A stretch of DNA of 64,000 bases, taken from NCBI RefSeq assembly GCF_049306965.1, contig NC_133199.1, forward strand, positions 39,232,501-39,296,500, in the 5' to 3' direction. Positions within the stretch are counted from its first letter, which is position 1, and every line of letters starts with the position of its first letter. Source of the stretch: Danio rerio (Eukaryota; Chordata; Actinopteri; Cypriniformes; Danionidae). The position numbers and the translations under genes were made by a program. A model generated the notes under the pieces. It ran no database searches and was not told the origin of the DNA. It was given only the letters and a program-made list of their open reading frames with translations. Below, one piece after another: positions 53,501 through 63,743 of this stretch.

Positions 53501-56500
53501 CACAAGAATAAGAGATGAGGCTCCTCATTCTTTACTTTCACTTTCACTCTCGTGGATAGGAAAACTTGTTGTACACACAGATATCCATTACCCTATAAAT
53601 AATTAATTTTGTTTGTTAAGCTCAAAGATTTGTTTCAAAACTGTTTATAAATTCAGTTCTAATTTCCAGCAAACAAATAAGTGAACAACAATAACGAAGT
53701 GTGCTCAAAAACCTGAGTTATATCCAAAAACACATGCTGTGCCCCATAAAGTCTAAAACCTGACAGGTGGGCAAATCTAAGCTTGTTTTTATTAAAACAA
53801 ATATAAATATGTATATAATAAATAATACTGCTAATAATAATAACATTATACAAAAGCAAATTGTCATGAATGAACTGAAAACGCCCCCCAAGATGAAGAA
53901 CTCATGAAGGCAGTGGTTTTTATTTATGTAGGCTGGAAAATAATAATTTTTGTAATATTTAAATCCTTTAATTCTTTTTCATATGTAAAGATATTGTTGT
54001 TTTGCTGTACATCCTGTATGTATTAAACAATGTGTCAGCGAGGCTCACAAATAACGCGCTATTGAACAGTGTATTTTAGTTTCTCAAAATAGCAACGCGC
54101 CAGCAATGCGGCTTAACATGCCTCCTTGTTTAGACCAGAACGCCTATGGGCGCACATATGAGCGCAAATGCATTTGCTATTTAAACAGCGTAGTGCAACA
54201 CTCTTGCGCCAAGCTGAAACTAGCAAACAACATTTGCGTCCCGCCATGCGCCTCATTGCGCCGGGTGTATGATAGGGCCCTTTGTCTTGTTTTTGATCCA
54301 AATATCTAAACTAAAAAATTTAATGACAAAAAGTCATGAACTTATTTTATGTTGATTTAACTTAAACGTTTAACTACATTTTTAAATTACATTTCATTTA
54401 TAAAAAGTTAATATTAATCTTAAGTTTGCCTGATGTATGTTGAGATGCTAGAAGATAATTTGATTCAACTAATATCTTGATTCAAAATTATAGCCTGCTT
54501 TCTTTCTTTTTTTAAGTCAGAAATGAAGAAAACATAAAAAACGTGCAAAAAATGACACCTTCTCACCTCAGAACTTCTTGTCGAGCTTAAAAGAGACTTG
54601 ATGGTTTTTTGCTGCAACTGAAACACATGTACATCAATGCATTCATTTCATCAGATTCATGCAATGTGGCGGAACTGAAAAAAAAACAGTATAAAAACTG
54701 CATCTGACCTCGTCTACTCAAGCATTTTGAGCAATTTGCACTTGACAAAGTAAAGGCCTCATTCATGTAAAATGCAATGCTTATTTGACATGGTAATAAT
54801 GGCTTAGAACAAAGTATATTTAAAGTCCGAATTATTACCCCTCTTGAATTATAAGCCACCCTGTTCCTATATACGCTTTTCCCTGATTAAGCAAAAAATA
54901 TTTTGCTAAGACATTTCTAATCATAATAGTTTTAAAAACTCATTTCTAATAACTGATTTACTTTATCTTTGTCATGATGACAGTAAATAATATTTGACTA
55001 GATATTTTTCAAGACACTTCTATACAGCTTAAAGTGACATTTAAAGGCTTAACTAGGTTAGCTAGGCAAGTTAGGGTAATTAGGCAAATCATTGTACAAC
55101 AGTGGTTTAATCTGTAGACAATCGATAAAAAAATACTGTTTAAGGGGGCTAATAATATTGACCTTAAAATGGTTTAAAAATGAAAAACTGCTTTTATTCT
55201 AGCCAAAATAAAACAAATCACTTTCCCTAGAAGAAAAAAAATATTATAGGAAATACTGTTAAAAATTTCTTGCTCTGTTAAACATCATTTGGGAAATATT
55301 TGACTATATAAGACTAAAAATTGTTAACAATTCTGACATTTAAACTGTAAATAAGTTTTTAAAAATCTGACTTTAATCAAAAATGAATGCTTCTTGAAAA
55401 AAGTCGATGGAATAATTAACATTGAGTTGTGCCACTCAGTGGTCCAGATCTGTCCTTCGGCCTATCTTAATTTGTGTTCTGCAGTGAGCGACACACATTT
55501 CTGATCATGTTTGAGAGGTTTATCTTGTTAAATCTTTTCCATAATATGTGGCTCTCCACTTCCGCTGAACCGTCCAGGAAACAAAACTGAGTGTAGATAA
55601 AACGCTAGATGAAGAGCATTGGGGTTTCAGCAAGAGTGATAAAATCATGCTAGCTTGACTTTATTTTTATTATCGTGAAGTAATTTGAGATGCAGATGCA
55701 GATGCTTCACTGCAGAATTCGAAGGATCTCACAAAACCTTTCACGAAGAGGTCTGGCATATACAGTTGAAGTCAGAATTATTAGCCCCCTTTTGATTTTG
55801 AGTTTCTTTTTTAAATATTTCCCAAATGATGATTAACAGAGCAAGGACATTTTCACAGTATGTCTGATAATATTTTTTGTTCTGGAGAAAGTCTTATATG
55901 TTTTATTTCGGCTAGAATAAAAGCAGTTATTAATTTTTTAAAAAACATTTTTGGGACAAAATTATTAGCCTCTTTAAGCTAATATTTTTTTCCGATAGTC
56001 TACAGAACAAACTATCATTATACAATAACTTGACTAATTACCCTAACCTGCCTAGTTAACCTAATTAACCTAGTTAAGCCTTTTAGTGTCACTTTAAGCT
56101 GTATAGAAGTGTCTTGAAAAATATCTAGTCAAATATTATTTACTGTCATCATGGCAAAGATACAATAAATCAGTTATTAGAGATGAGTTATTAAAACTAT
56201 TATGCTTAGAAATGTGCTGAAACAATCTTCCCAGAACAGAACAGAAATTGGGGAAAAAAATAAACAGGGGCGCTAATAATTCAGGGGGGCTAATAATTCT
56301 GACTTCAACTGTATACCCCTCCAAAATAAATGTAAGACGGTTTTTTATTTAAATAATAAATAATTATTAAATGATTGAAATCATAATTGTTTATATAAAT
56401 AATAAACGACTAATATGACTTATTAAAGTATTTTTATTTAAAAAAACACTCAATGTTTAATGTTAATGCTAAATGGACTGTAGAGCAGTGGTCACCAAAC

Positions 56501-59500
56501 TTGTTCCTGGAGGGCCGGTGTCCTGCAGATTTTAGCTCCAACCCTAATCAAACACACCTGAACAAGCTAATCAAGGTCTTACTAGGTATACTTGAAACAT
56601 CCAGGCAGGTGTGTTGAGGCAAGTTGGAGCTAAACGCTGCAGGGACACCGGCTCTCCAGGACCGAGATTGGTGACCCCTGCTGTAAAGGGTCGGCAGGAC
56701 GTTCACTCTGTAAAGTCTTCAACCAACTAGGCCTAGAAGTAGCAGCTAAGAAAAGAGCCATTAAGTCAGTTTGTGAAGCTGCAGAGAAAGCCACAAGATG
56801 GCTATGGATAAAGAGGGCAGATCCATGGGTGATAGCTACTGTGACTGAAGTTGGGGTCCGATCAACCTCAGCTGGGTCACCTGGGCGAGAGTGTCTGATG
56901 TTGAAAGATCCGAAACACCCTGGATACATCACTGACGATGCGTCCCAGTGCATCTAGAGGATGTGTATCTTGCACACTGATATTAATGCAAAAGGTATTA
57001 AAATAATTTACTTAAACATTTAGGAGCTGCACGGTGGCACAGTGAGTAACACGTTCACCTCACAGCAAGAAGGTCGCTGAGCTCGGCTGGGTCAATTGGC
57101 GTTTCTGTGTGGAGTTTGCATGTTCTCCCCGTGTTGGCGTGGGTTTCCTCCGGGTGCTCCGGTATCCCCCACAGTCCAAAGACAAGTGTTACAAGTTAAT
57201 TGGGTAGGCCAAATTTACAATAGTGTATGTGTGTGAATAAGTGTGTATGAATGTTTCCCAGTGATGGGTTGCAGCTGGAAGGGCATCCACTGCATAAAAC
57301 ATATGCTGGATAAGTTGGCGGTTCATTCCGCTGTGGCGACGCAGATTAATAATGGGACTAAGCCGAAAAGAAAATGAATGAATTTATAACTTAAACATTC
57401 ATTCATTCATTTTCTTATTAATCTGGGGTCGCCACAGCAGAATGAACCGCCAACTTATCCAGCAAGTTTTTACGCAGTTAATGCCCTCTGGGAAAAATAA
57501 CATAAACATTTAAATAATATTGATTCATCACAGTGTTTGCTGTACACTCTTTAATTTATGCCTTAAAATAAAAACTAAACAAAACACCAGATATGACGTT
57601 CTTTAACACTAGTGAAAATCTAGTAATCTAATCAAATTTAGCCAAAAATAATTTAAAAAATATATATCAGCAGTAATAAAACAGATTGTGAGAAATATCT
57701 GATACTCATTATTATTATCATCATATTCATCATCATGACTGGCTTATTATTGTTATTATATTAAAAAAAAATCCTTAATCTGCTTAGTAGTTGTGTTTGC
57801 TGTACCGTCTATAATCCCTTATGTGAACCAACAAAATTTGCTTTACAAATATAAATATACATTAGTATGTCATATTCTAGAAAAATTAAATCATTTAAAG
57901 TAGTGCTGGGGCGAACCAGTGGCGCAGTAGGTAGTGCTGTCGCCTCACAGCACGAAGGTCGCTGGGTCGCTGGTTCGAGCCTTGGCTCAGTTGGCGTTTC
58001 TCTGTGGAGTTTGCATGTTCTCCCTGAGTTTGCGTGGGTTTCCTCCGGGTGCTCCGGTTTTCCCCACAGTCCAAAGACATGCAGTACAGGTGAATTGAGT
58101 AGGTTAAATTGTCCGTAGTGTACGAGTGTGTGTGTGAATGTGTGTGTGGATGTTTCCCAGAGATGAGTTGCGGCTGGAAGGGCATCCGCTGCGTAAAAAC
58201 TTGCTGGATAAGTTGGCGGTTCGACCCCGGATTAATAAAGGGACTAAGCCGACAAGAAAATGAATGAATGAATGAATGAAAGTAGTCTTTTGCCTTCAGA
58301 ACTGCCTTAATCCTTCGTGGGATAGATTGAACAAGGTACTGGAAATATTCCTCAGAGATTTTGCTCCATATTGACATGATAGCATCACGCAGTTGTTGCA
58401 GCTTTGTCGGCTGCACATTCATGATGCCAATCTTCTATTCCACTACATCCCAAAGGTGCTCTGTTGGATTGAAATCTGGTGACTGTGGAGGCCATTTGAG
58501 TACAATGAACTCATTGTCATGTTCAAGAAACCAGATGATTTGCGCCTTTATGACATGGCGCGTTATCCTGCTGGAAGTACACTGAGTACACTGTAGTCAT
58601 AAAGGGATGGACATGGTCAGCAACAATACTCTAGTAGGCTGTGGCGTTGACACAATGCTCAATTGGCACTAATGGGCCCAAAGTGTGCCAAGAAAATATC
58701 CCCCACATCATTACACCACCAGCTTGAACTGTTGATACAAGACAGGATGGATTCATGCTTTCATGTTGTTGATGCCAAATTCTGACCCTACTATCTGAAT
58801 GTTGCAGCAGAAATCGAGACTCATCAGACCAAGCAACATTTCTCCAATCTTCTATTGTCCAATTTTGGTGAGTCTGTGTGAATTGTAGCATCGGTTTCCT
58901 GTTCTTAGCTGACAGGAGTGGCACCCGGTGTGGTCTTCTGCTGCTGTAGGTTATCCGCATCAATGTTAGATGTGTTGTGCGTTCAGAGATGCTCTTCTCC
59001 ATACCTCGGATGTAATGAGCGGTTTCAGTGATTTCAGTTACTGTTGCCTTTCTGGAACCAGTTTGGCCATTTTCCTCTGACCACTAGCATCAACAAGGCA
59101 TTTGCGCCCACAGAACTGCCTTTTAACTTTGCCATGATGAGAGTACATAATATTTTACAAGATCTTTGTCAAGATACTAGTTTTCAGCTTAAAGTGACAT
59201 TTAAAGGGTTAATTAGGCAGGTTAGAGTAAATAGGCAAGTCATTGTATAACAGTGGGTTGTTCGGTAAACAATCGAAATAATATATTGCTTAAAGAGGGC
59301 TTATAATATTGACCTTATAAAGGTTTTAAAAAGTTGAAAGATAAAACCAGATTAAAAAATACTATAGGAAATACTATCAAAAATGTCTTGCTCTGTTAAA
59401 CATCATTCAGGAAATATTGAAAAGGAAATTCACAGAAGGGCTAATAATTCTGACTTCAGCTGTATTTTGAAATATGAGCAGGGCATGTTTTTGTGCAGTC

Positions 59501-62500
59501 CACTGTGGATTTCTGCCATGATCTCACCTTGATTTTGACGGTACAGTGGCTCAGTGAAGAGCAGCTCAGAAACACCTCCAGCTGCATCTTTGTGCTGGGT
59601 TCATCCATCACTGCTCCACACACCAAACAGAGGAATTCTTTCCTAGAAACGACACACACACGCAGCTTTTATTGTTGTTTGTCAAATGTTTAGAGTCTTT
59701 TTTCAGTTCGAGGGCTCAAAGGCTCTATGATTCACCGCTTCAGCTTTACTCTTACGCTGGAATGTGAAAACAATTTAGCTTTGCGGTGGGCTGTGATTAC
59801 AGCAGACGTAATGGAAGCATCTTACACACTAAAGTGGCCCATTATGCTATTTTATAGATTCCTCATTCACTTTTGGTTCGAAGGTTTTTAGTACAGGTTC
59901 ACCTTCATCCAACTTAAAAAACAAATAAATAAATGAAAACACTTCTGATTTCTCATAATTCCCATTCCAGTATCAGCTTTTCTCAAAGTGTCTGAAACGC
60001 GTGGTTTAAGGATGCAATGCAATGCAATTCTACTCAGGTCTGATTGGTTAGACATCCCAATCTGCTCTGATTGGTCAGACATCACAATCTGCTCTGATTG
60101 GTCAGACAATTCTACTCTGATTGGTCAGACATCCCACTCTGCTCAGATTGGTCAGACAATTCTACTCTGCTCTGATTGGTCAGACATCCAAATCTGTTCT
60201 GATAGGTCAGACAATTCAACTCTGCTCTAATTGGTCAGATATACCTCTCTGCTCTGATTGGTCATACAATTCCACTCTGCTCTGATTGGTCAGACATGCC
60301 AATCTGCTCTCATTGGTCAGACAATTCTACTCTGATTGGTCAGACATCCCACTCTGCTGAGATTGGTCAGACAATTATACTCTGATCTGATTGGACAGAC
60401 ATCCAAATCTGCTAAGATTGGTCAGACAATTCTACTCTGCTCTGATTGGTCAGACAATTCTACCCTGATTGGTCAGACATCCCACCCTGCTCAGATTGGT
60501 CAGACAATTATACTCTGATCTGATTGGACAAACATCCAAATCTGCTCTGATTGGTCAGACAATTCTACTCTGCTCTAATTGGTCACACATCCCACTCTGC
60601 TGTGATTGGTCAGACAATTCTACTCTGCTCTGATTGGTCAGACATCCCAATCTGCTCTGATTGGTCAGACAATTCTACTCTGATTGGTCAAACATCCCAC
60701 TCTGCTCTGATTGGTCAGACCATTCTACTCTGCTCTGATTGGTCAGACATCCAAATCTGCTCTGATTGGTCAGACAATTCTATTCTGCTCTGATTAGTCA
60801 GACATCCCACTCTGCTCTGATTGGACAGACAATTCCACTCTGCTCTGATTGGTCAGACAATTCAACTCTGCTCTGATTGGTCAGACATCCCAATCTGCTC
60901 AGATTGGTAAAACGATTATACTCTGCTCTGATTAGTCAAATATTTTAGTCTGCTCTGATTGGTCAGACATCTCACTCCGCTCTGATGGGCACTACTATAT
61001 ACATAAACAATATGTAACTATGTAAAATCAAAACTATATAAAGTGTTTATTCCTTTGACTAAAAGATAAATATAAGATATCACAAACCCTTCATTTTTAT
61101 GTAAAGACTGTAGTGAAAACACAATTTTCTGACTTGTATCTTGTTGTCCCAAAATGATTTGTCTTTTTTATTTTAAATATGCTACACTGCATGTTTCAAG
61201 GCATTTCAAGGCAGCTTTAATAGAGAAAGAACTCGAGACTCAATAAACACTTTATTTTACTAGATGACGTAAGAAGGAATGTGCAGCTGTGATGCTGCTG
61301 GAATAAAGGCTGTATAAGCACTCTGAATTTGAAGGTATTAATATTAGTTTAATTATTAAGGATTTTAGTCCATATTTATTTAGATAGTTTTATTTCAGAG
61401 GTGTGCTTTTCCATTCATATATGCATTTATTTATTTTATTTTATTTATATTACTGAGGTGTTATTTCCCATTTATTTATTTATTTATTATTTTTATTTCA
61501 TAAGTGTGCTTTTCCATTTATTTATATATTTATTTTGTTGGTTTTGTTTCAGAGGTGTGCTTTGTAATTTTTTTATTTATTCATTCATTTATTTATTTAA
61601 ATAAAGGTTGACAATCAGGGTGAGATGGTCGGTTTCAAAGGTTATATGTTGAGATCTTCTCTAATTTTCTATTCTTATGTGTATGTATAATGTAGGACAT
61701 ATATTATGTGTATATTATGGCTTAAATCTGTCAGCCTATCCTAACATAAGACTATGCTGAAGTTTGATCCTCACTTAAAATTGTCTACCTTCTTTAAAGT
61801 TCATCACTAATAATTTCGATCTGTCTTAGCACCGACTTTAGAACTTACTCGTTTTCTCGAATCTCTAAATGGCAACTCTCACACCGACAGCAAATAGGCC
61901 AGGAGAACGCTGTGTTTTCATCCACCGCAACAATCACACCTGCAAAAAAAAGTACATTCATTTCACTCACACATTTGATTGCAATTACTTTGCTAATTAG
62001 CTGTACACTCTTAAAAACAAGCGTTCAAAATAGTGCATTTAATGCCATAGAACACAGGTGTCAAACTCAGTTCCAAAAGGGCCGCAGCTCTGCACAGTTT
62101 AGTTCCAACCCTAATTAAACACACTTGAGCAAACTAATTGAGTCCTTCAGGCTTGTTTGAAACCTACAGGTAAGTTTGTTGAAGCAGGGTTGGAACTAAA
62201 CTGTGCAGGGCTTCAGCCCTCCAGGAATTGAGTTTGACACCCCTGCCATAGAAGGACCATTTTGAAACAACTTAAGAGTCTTAACAAGAGTGCGAATTAC
62301 AGGGGGGTTTGGGGGGGATTAAACCCCCTAATTAACGATTGATCCCGCCTTTAAGGACATCAAAACAAGATGTATGGGTGGAGTCAGCTTTTTAATAGAA
62401 AGAAATAGCTTTCTCTGATCTATATCTTAAATATTAATAATTTTTAAATGTATAATATAAATATATATTAAATAAATAAATTTGACACATAAGTGGTTTA

Positions 62501-63743
62501 GTCTGACCTTCTGTAACCTCTAAAATAGTCACTAAATACCCCTCAAAGCACTGAAAGCATATACATTTTATTACAAAATTAGATGCAATTTAAATACATT
62601 CATAAATTTGATCCACTGAAGCATGTATAACCAAACTACTACTGACAAAGCACAATAAAAAACAATCCCCTAATAGTCAATGCATAATTCGCACACTCTT
62701 CTTAACCCTTGTGTATTATTCAAATTGACAATCCTTTCGTTATGTTTGTGGTGGTTTTTGCCCCATTGACTTCTATTATAACAGCATTTGTTGATTGCAA
62801 AGCCATGACAGCATATAATAATGCATTCTTGATTATTGGTATGGCTGGGCGGTATATTGAGTTCTGGGGATATATTGATATGATTCCCCAACGCAATGTA
62901 GTATTATCCAATATCTTCCATATCGATATGGTTTAAGGCCACACGTGCGCATTCTGCGTGAAACAGACCACTCCAAGGTAGCACGAGAGCTCCGCTTGCA
63001 CAAATCGTCACTTTGGTATTATAAGGTTCTATCTGCGTTCTGAACGATTTTGAGATATTGAGCTTCAAAGTTTTTGCATTCCATAGCAAACAGTATGTGT
63101 CTAACATTCGTTTTTTAAAATAAAAGTCTTAAAATGTAAAAAACTCATTAAAAAAATCCCATAAATGTAAAAAAGTTGTCATTTATTCATTCAAGAACGA
63201 CCCATCACTGAAGAACCATACAGTGCCAGTGTTGTATTAAAATTGGACTCCTGGATAAATCTGACACAGCACCTGCAGCTGTCACAGCAGTTCATCAGAA
63301 ACCTATAATCCATCATTTCTTCCGCAATTGACAGCAAGAACAAACGTAGAAGCCTTGTCAAATTGATAAGCAGCACCTGAATGTGTTCAAAAGAATTAAA
63401 AACGCCAAAATGAGAGGAATTTATACCACATTTTGGAAGTGAAACCACCTCATATTCACTGATTATAAGTTCAGTATTTACTACACCACAGTCTCTTCTT
63501 TACATTTACGCTGTAACACATTTGGCTTAGCATTCTGTTCTGTTCTACATTTATATGCTTCACCAGCATTTCATCACAGTACTCTGAAACAATTAGGTTA
63601 CTTCTCATATCTATAGTCTATTCGTTTTCATCTCCATATTTAATATTTAGTTAAAAAAAAAAGTTTAGTCAAAACAAAAGAAAAAGTGTAGGTTTTTTTA
63701 CCTGGAGTGAAAGACTTCTCTTTAGATATCTTCGATATGTGCA
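50549..63743 (-). CDS. spidr: Scaffold protein involved in DNA repair, C-terminal exons (partial)
   Basis: Five minus-strand exons join in frame: 63702-63743 (weaker), 61849-61939, 59528-59642, 54567-54617 (51 nt) and 50549-50665 with a TAG stop. The joined C-terminus reads HISKISKEKSFTPG, VIVAVDENTAFSWP, then ICCRCESCHLEIRENE, KEFLCLVCGAVMDEP, VFLSCSSLSHCTVKIK, LQQKTIKSLLSSTRSSE and GHNVEHVLGSEIGPLSAFVH, ending WIGLEELSFD. From memory, human SPIDR ends in a similar pattern (AFSWPVC..C, zinc-like cysteines, LQ..ISSLL, SVLG.E.G, IGLEE). The CxxC pairs suggest a zinc ribbon in an OB-fold-like C-terminal region. SPIDR links BLM and RAD51 in homologous recombination in the nucleus. Convergence with cebpd is as in human. 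The upstream exons lie beyond 64,000. Introns contain many repeats. Confidence 0.82.
50872..51235. repeat. Foldback MITE ('cttgtttctagtctaaatat' arms)
   Basis: CTTGTTTCTAGTCTAAATAT at about 50889 is inverted as ATATTTAGACTAGAAACAAG at about 51173-51192. The outer ends are 'actgcaaaaaaaact' and a diverged partner. Fragments of the same family flank the insertions at 51704-52929 and 53194-54280. Confidence 0.65.
51290..51432 (+). mobile_element. LINE-type 3' tail fragment
   Basis: 'attgcccctggtgggattaataaagttgat' style ending is typical of 3' ends of fish LINE (L2/Rex-like) copies. Only the last 100 bp or so is present, and the family is uncertain. Confidence 0.35.
51704..52929. mobile_element. 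Long-armed foldback element, about 1.22 kb
   Basis: The left arm (51,708-52,170) and right arm (52,475-52,929) are inverted copies for about 450 bp with only scattered differences. Shared blocks include 'aacactttataataactaca', 'taagcagtttataactgcag', 'gaatgagttagtaaatgatt' and 'catgcagttttgtga'. About 300 bp of unique AT-rich loop lies between. No coding frame. Such arms suggest a Mutator-like or other foldback transposon. It appears inserted in a copy of the 50872-type MITE. In spidr's second-to-last... last intron (50666-54566). Confidence 0.8.
53194..54280. mobile_element. Non-autonomous DNA transposon with GGGCYCYAT ends
   Basis: Left end GGGCTCCATTTTGACGATCC, right end inverted GGGCCCTATCATACACCC. 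The regions just inside both ends carry 'atgcgca' and 'gcgcaaatgcat' modules in inverted orientation. A 130-codon plus frame (53214-53606) includes MADFVSGKTERFTSEKTV, perhaps the start of a lost Myb/DNA-binding gene, but no transposase follows. It interrupts a 50872-type MITE, whose pieces flank it ('aaaaatgcttttcttaatta' left, 'tttgtcttgtttttgatcca' right). Confidence 0.65.
54817..55347. repeat. Tc1/mariner-type MITE, reversed, diverged
   Basis: Same family as 55763-56311 in the opposite direction ('tttaaaggcttaactaggtt', 'taggcaaatcattgtacaac'). TA flanks both sides, and the end AAACTG is diverged. In the spidr intron between the 51-nt and 115-nt exons. Confidence 0.75.
55763..56311. repeat. 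Tc1/mariner-type MITE, complete reference copy
   Basis: CAGTTGAAGTCAGAATTATT at the left and its exact inverse AATAATTCTGACTTCAACTG at the right, flanked by TA on both sides (55761-55762 and 56312-56313). This 549-bp copy is the best preserved of six in the window. The terminus resembles that of Tc1-like elements such as Sleeping Beauty (CAGTTGAAGTC). No coding frame. Confidence 0.9.
56486..56680. mobile_element. 195-bp non-autonomous hAT element (copy 3)
   Basis: Ends CAGTGGTCACCAA and, inverted, CAGGGGTCACCAA. Flanks CTGTAGAG (56478-56485) and CTGTAAAG (56681-56688) match at seven of eight bases. Confidence 0.85.
56690..56960 (+). mobile_element. Probable LINE ORF C-terminal remnant
   Basis: The plus-strand frame reads LGLEVAAKKRAIKSVCEAAE, KATRWLWIKRADPW, ending DDASQCI and a stop. 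The 'KKRAI..AAEKA.RWLW.KR..PW' pattern recurs at the C-terminus of R2/NeSL-like non-LTR retrotransposon proteins in fish. This is my recollection, not a search. No reverse transcriptase or endonuclease core is present. Confidence 0.35.
57026..57390 (+). mobile_element. DANA-type SINE, full length
   Basis: Head 'ggagctgcacggtggcacag', body 'tgtggagtttgcatgttctc' and 'tgttggcgtgggtttcctcc', then 'gcagctggaagggcatccac', 'ctggataagttggcggttca', and tail 'aagaaaatgaatgaattt'. Confidence 0.9.
57397..57490 (-). mobile_element. DANA-type SINE 3'-end fragment, reversed
   Basis: 'cattcattcattttcttatt', 'gtcgccacagcagaatgaac' and 'cgccaacttatccagcaa' are the reversed 3' end of the SINE, facing the copy at 57026-57390 tail to tail. 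Confidence 0.85.
57905..58278 (+). mobile_element. DANA-type SINE inserted at a Tc1 element edge
   Basis: Complete head ('gcgaaccagtggcgcagtag', 'ggtagtgctgtcgcctcaca'), B-box 'ggttcgagcc', body and 'gaatgaatgaatgaatgaa' tail. A short direct repeat AAAGTAGT at 57897-57904 and 58279-58286 is the probable target duplication. Parts of the bends are lost ('gttcgaccccggatta' joins two blocks). Confidence 0.88.
58283..59125 (-). mobile_element. Tc1-like transposon with transposase remnant
   Basis: The minus-strand frame 58631-59002 encodes part of a Tc1 transposase: NVAWSDESRFLLQHSDSRVR, IWHQQHESMNPSCLVST, GGVMMWGIFSWHTLGPLVPI. This holds the first catalytic Asp (SDES). A C-terminal piece (MNVQPTKLQQLRDAIMSIW) is encoded at about 58,290-58,422. 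Sequence between them, including the second catalytic region, is deleted. Both terminal repeats are missing. Same family as 3520 and 18945. Confidence 0.85.
59126..59462. repeat. Tc1/mariner-type MITE, reversed, left-truncated
   Basis: 'tttgccatgatgagagtaca', 'cttaaagtgacatttaaagg' and the end 'taataattctgacttcagct' match the reversed 55763 element. TA follows. Its left end is replaced by the Tc1 element, so the junction at about 59,125 marks an insertion or deletion. Confidence 0.75.
60028..60985. repeat. Minisatellite, about 35 units with a CCAAT-box motif
   Basis: Units of 23-30 bp alternate between two forms: 'acatccca.tctgctctgatt' + 'ggtcag' and 'acaattctactctgctctga' + 'ttggtcag'. Nearly every unit contains CTGATTGGTCAGA, whose complement TCTGACCAATCAG is a textbook CCAAT box. 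Reading frames through it give repeating SDWSD / IGQTS peptides that are not real proteins. In the spidr intron between exons 61849-61939 and 59528-59642. Confidence 0.95.
61380..61610. repeat. T-rich low-complexity tract with a duplicated block
   Basis: 'tatttatttatttat'-type sequence in which 'tttcagaggtgtgcttt' (61,394 and 61,549) and 'aagtgtgcttttccatttat' recur, giving three rough repeats of about 75 bp. Confidence 0.55.
62053..62245. mobile_element. 193-bp non-autonomous hAT element, second family
   Basis: Ends CACAGGTGTCAAACTC and, inverted, CAGGGGTGTCAAACTC. A perfect 8-bp duplication, CCATAGAA, lies at 62045-62052 and 62246-62253. Internally it resembles the CAGGGGTCACC family ('gttccaaccctaattaaaca', 'ccctccagga'), so the two are related. 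Confidence 0.88.
62291..62693. repeat. MITE with TGCGAATTA termini
   Basis: TGCGAATTA at 62291-62299 and TAATTCGCA at 62685-62693, with a G-rich 'caggggggtttggggg' next to the left end and 'caatcccctaatag' near the right. About 400 bp, non-coding. Confidence 0.6.
62703..62800. repeat. End of a TTAA/piggyBac-like foldback element
   Basis: TTAACCCTTGTGTATTATTC, then 'cctttcgttatgtttg' and 'ttgccccattgacttctatt', matching the arms at 40028 and 42142. Only one arm is present. Confidence 0.55.
62842..63690. other. spidr intronic DNA with a hAT-like end
   Basis: 'ggctgggcggtatattgagt' at about 62,845 looks like the end of a hAT family that makes 'atatcgatatgg' blocks (62,870-62,935). The rest shows no recognised feature. 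Minus-strand frames at 62904-63107 and 63191-63448 have no splice support. Confidence 0.35.

Noticed and set aside
53214-53606. 130-codon plus-strand frame as a host gene
   Set aside because: It lies wholly within a repeat with terminal inverted ends and has no recognisable host domain.
57895-58422. 175-codon minus-strand frame as one protein
   Set aside because: A chimera of a Tc1 transposase C-terminus and an antisense SINE reading.
59988-60793. Repetitive SDWSDIPICSDWSDN-type proteins
   Set aside because: Translation of the minisatellite; there is no start context or conserved gene structure.
60028-60985. CRISPR-like array
   Set aside because: Repeats are contiguous tandem units without unique spacers, in a vertebrate intron.
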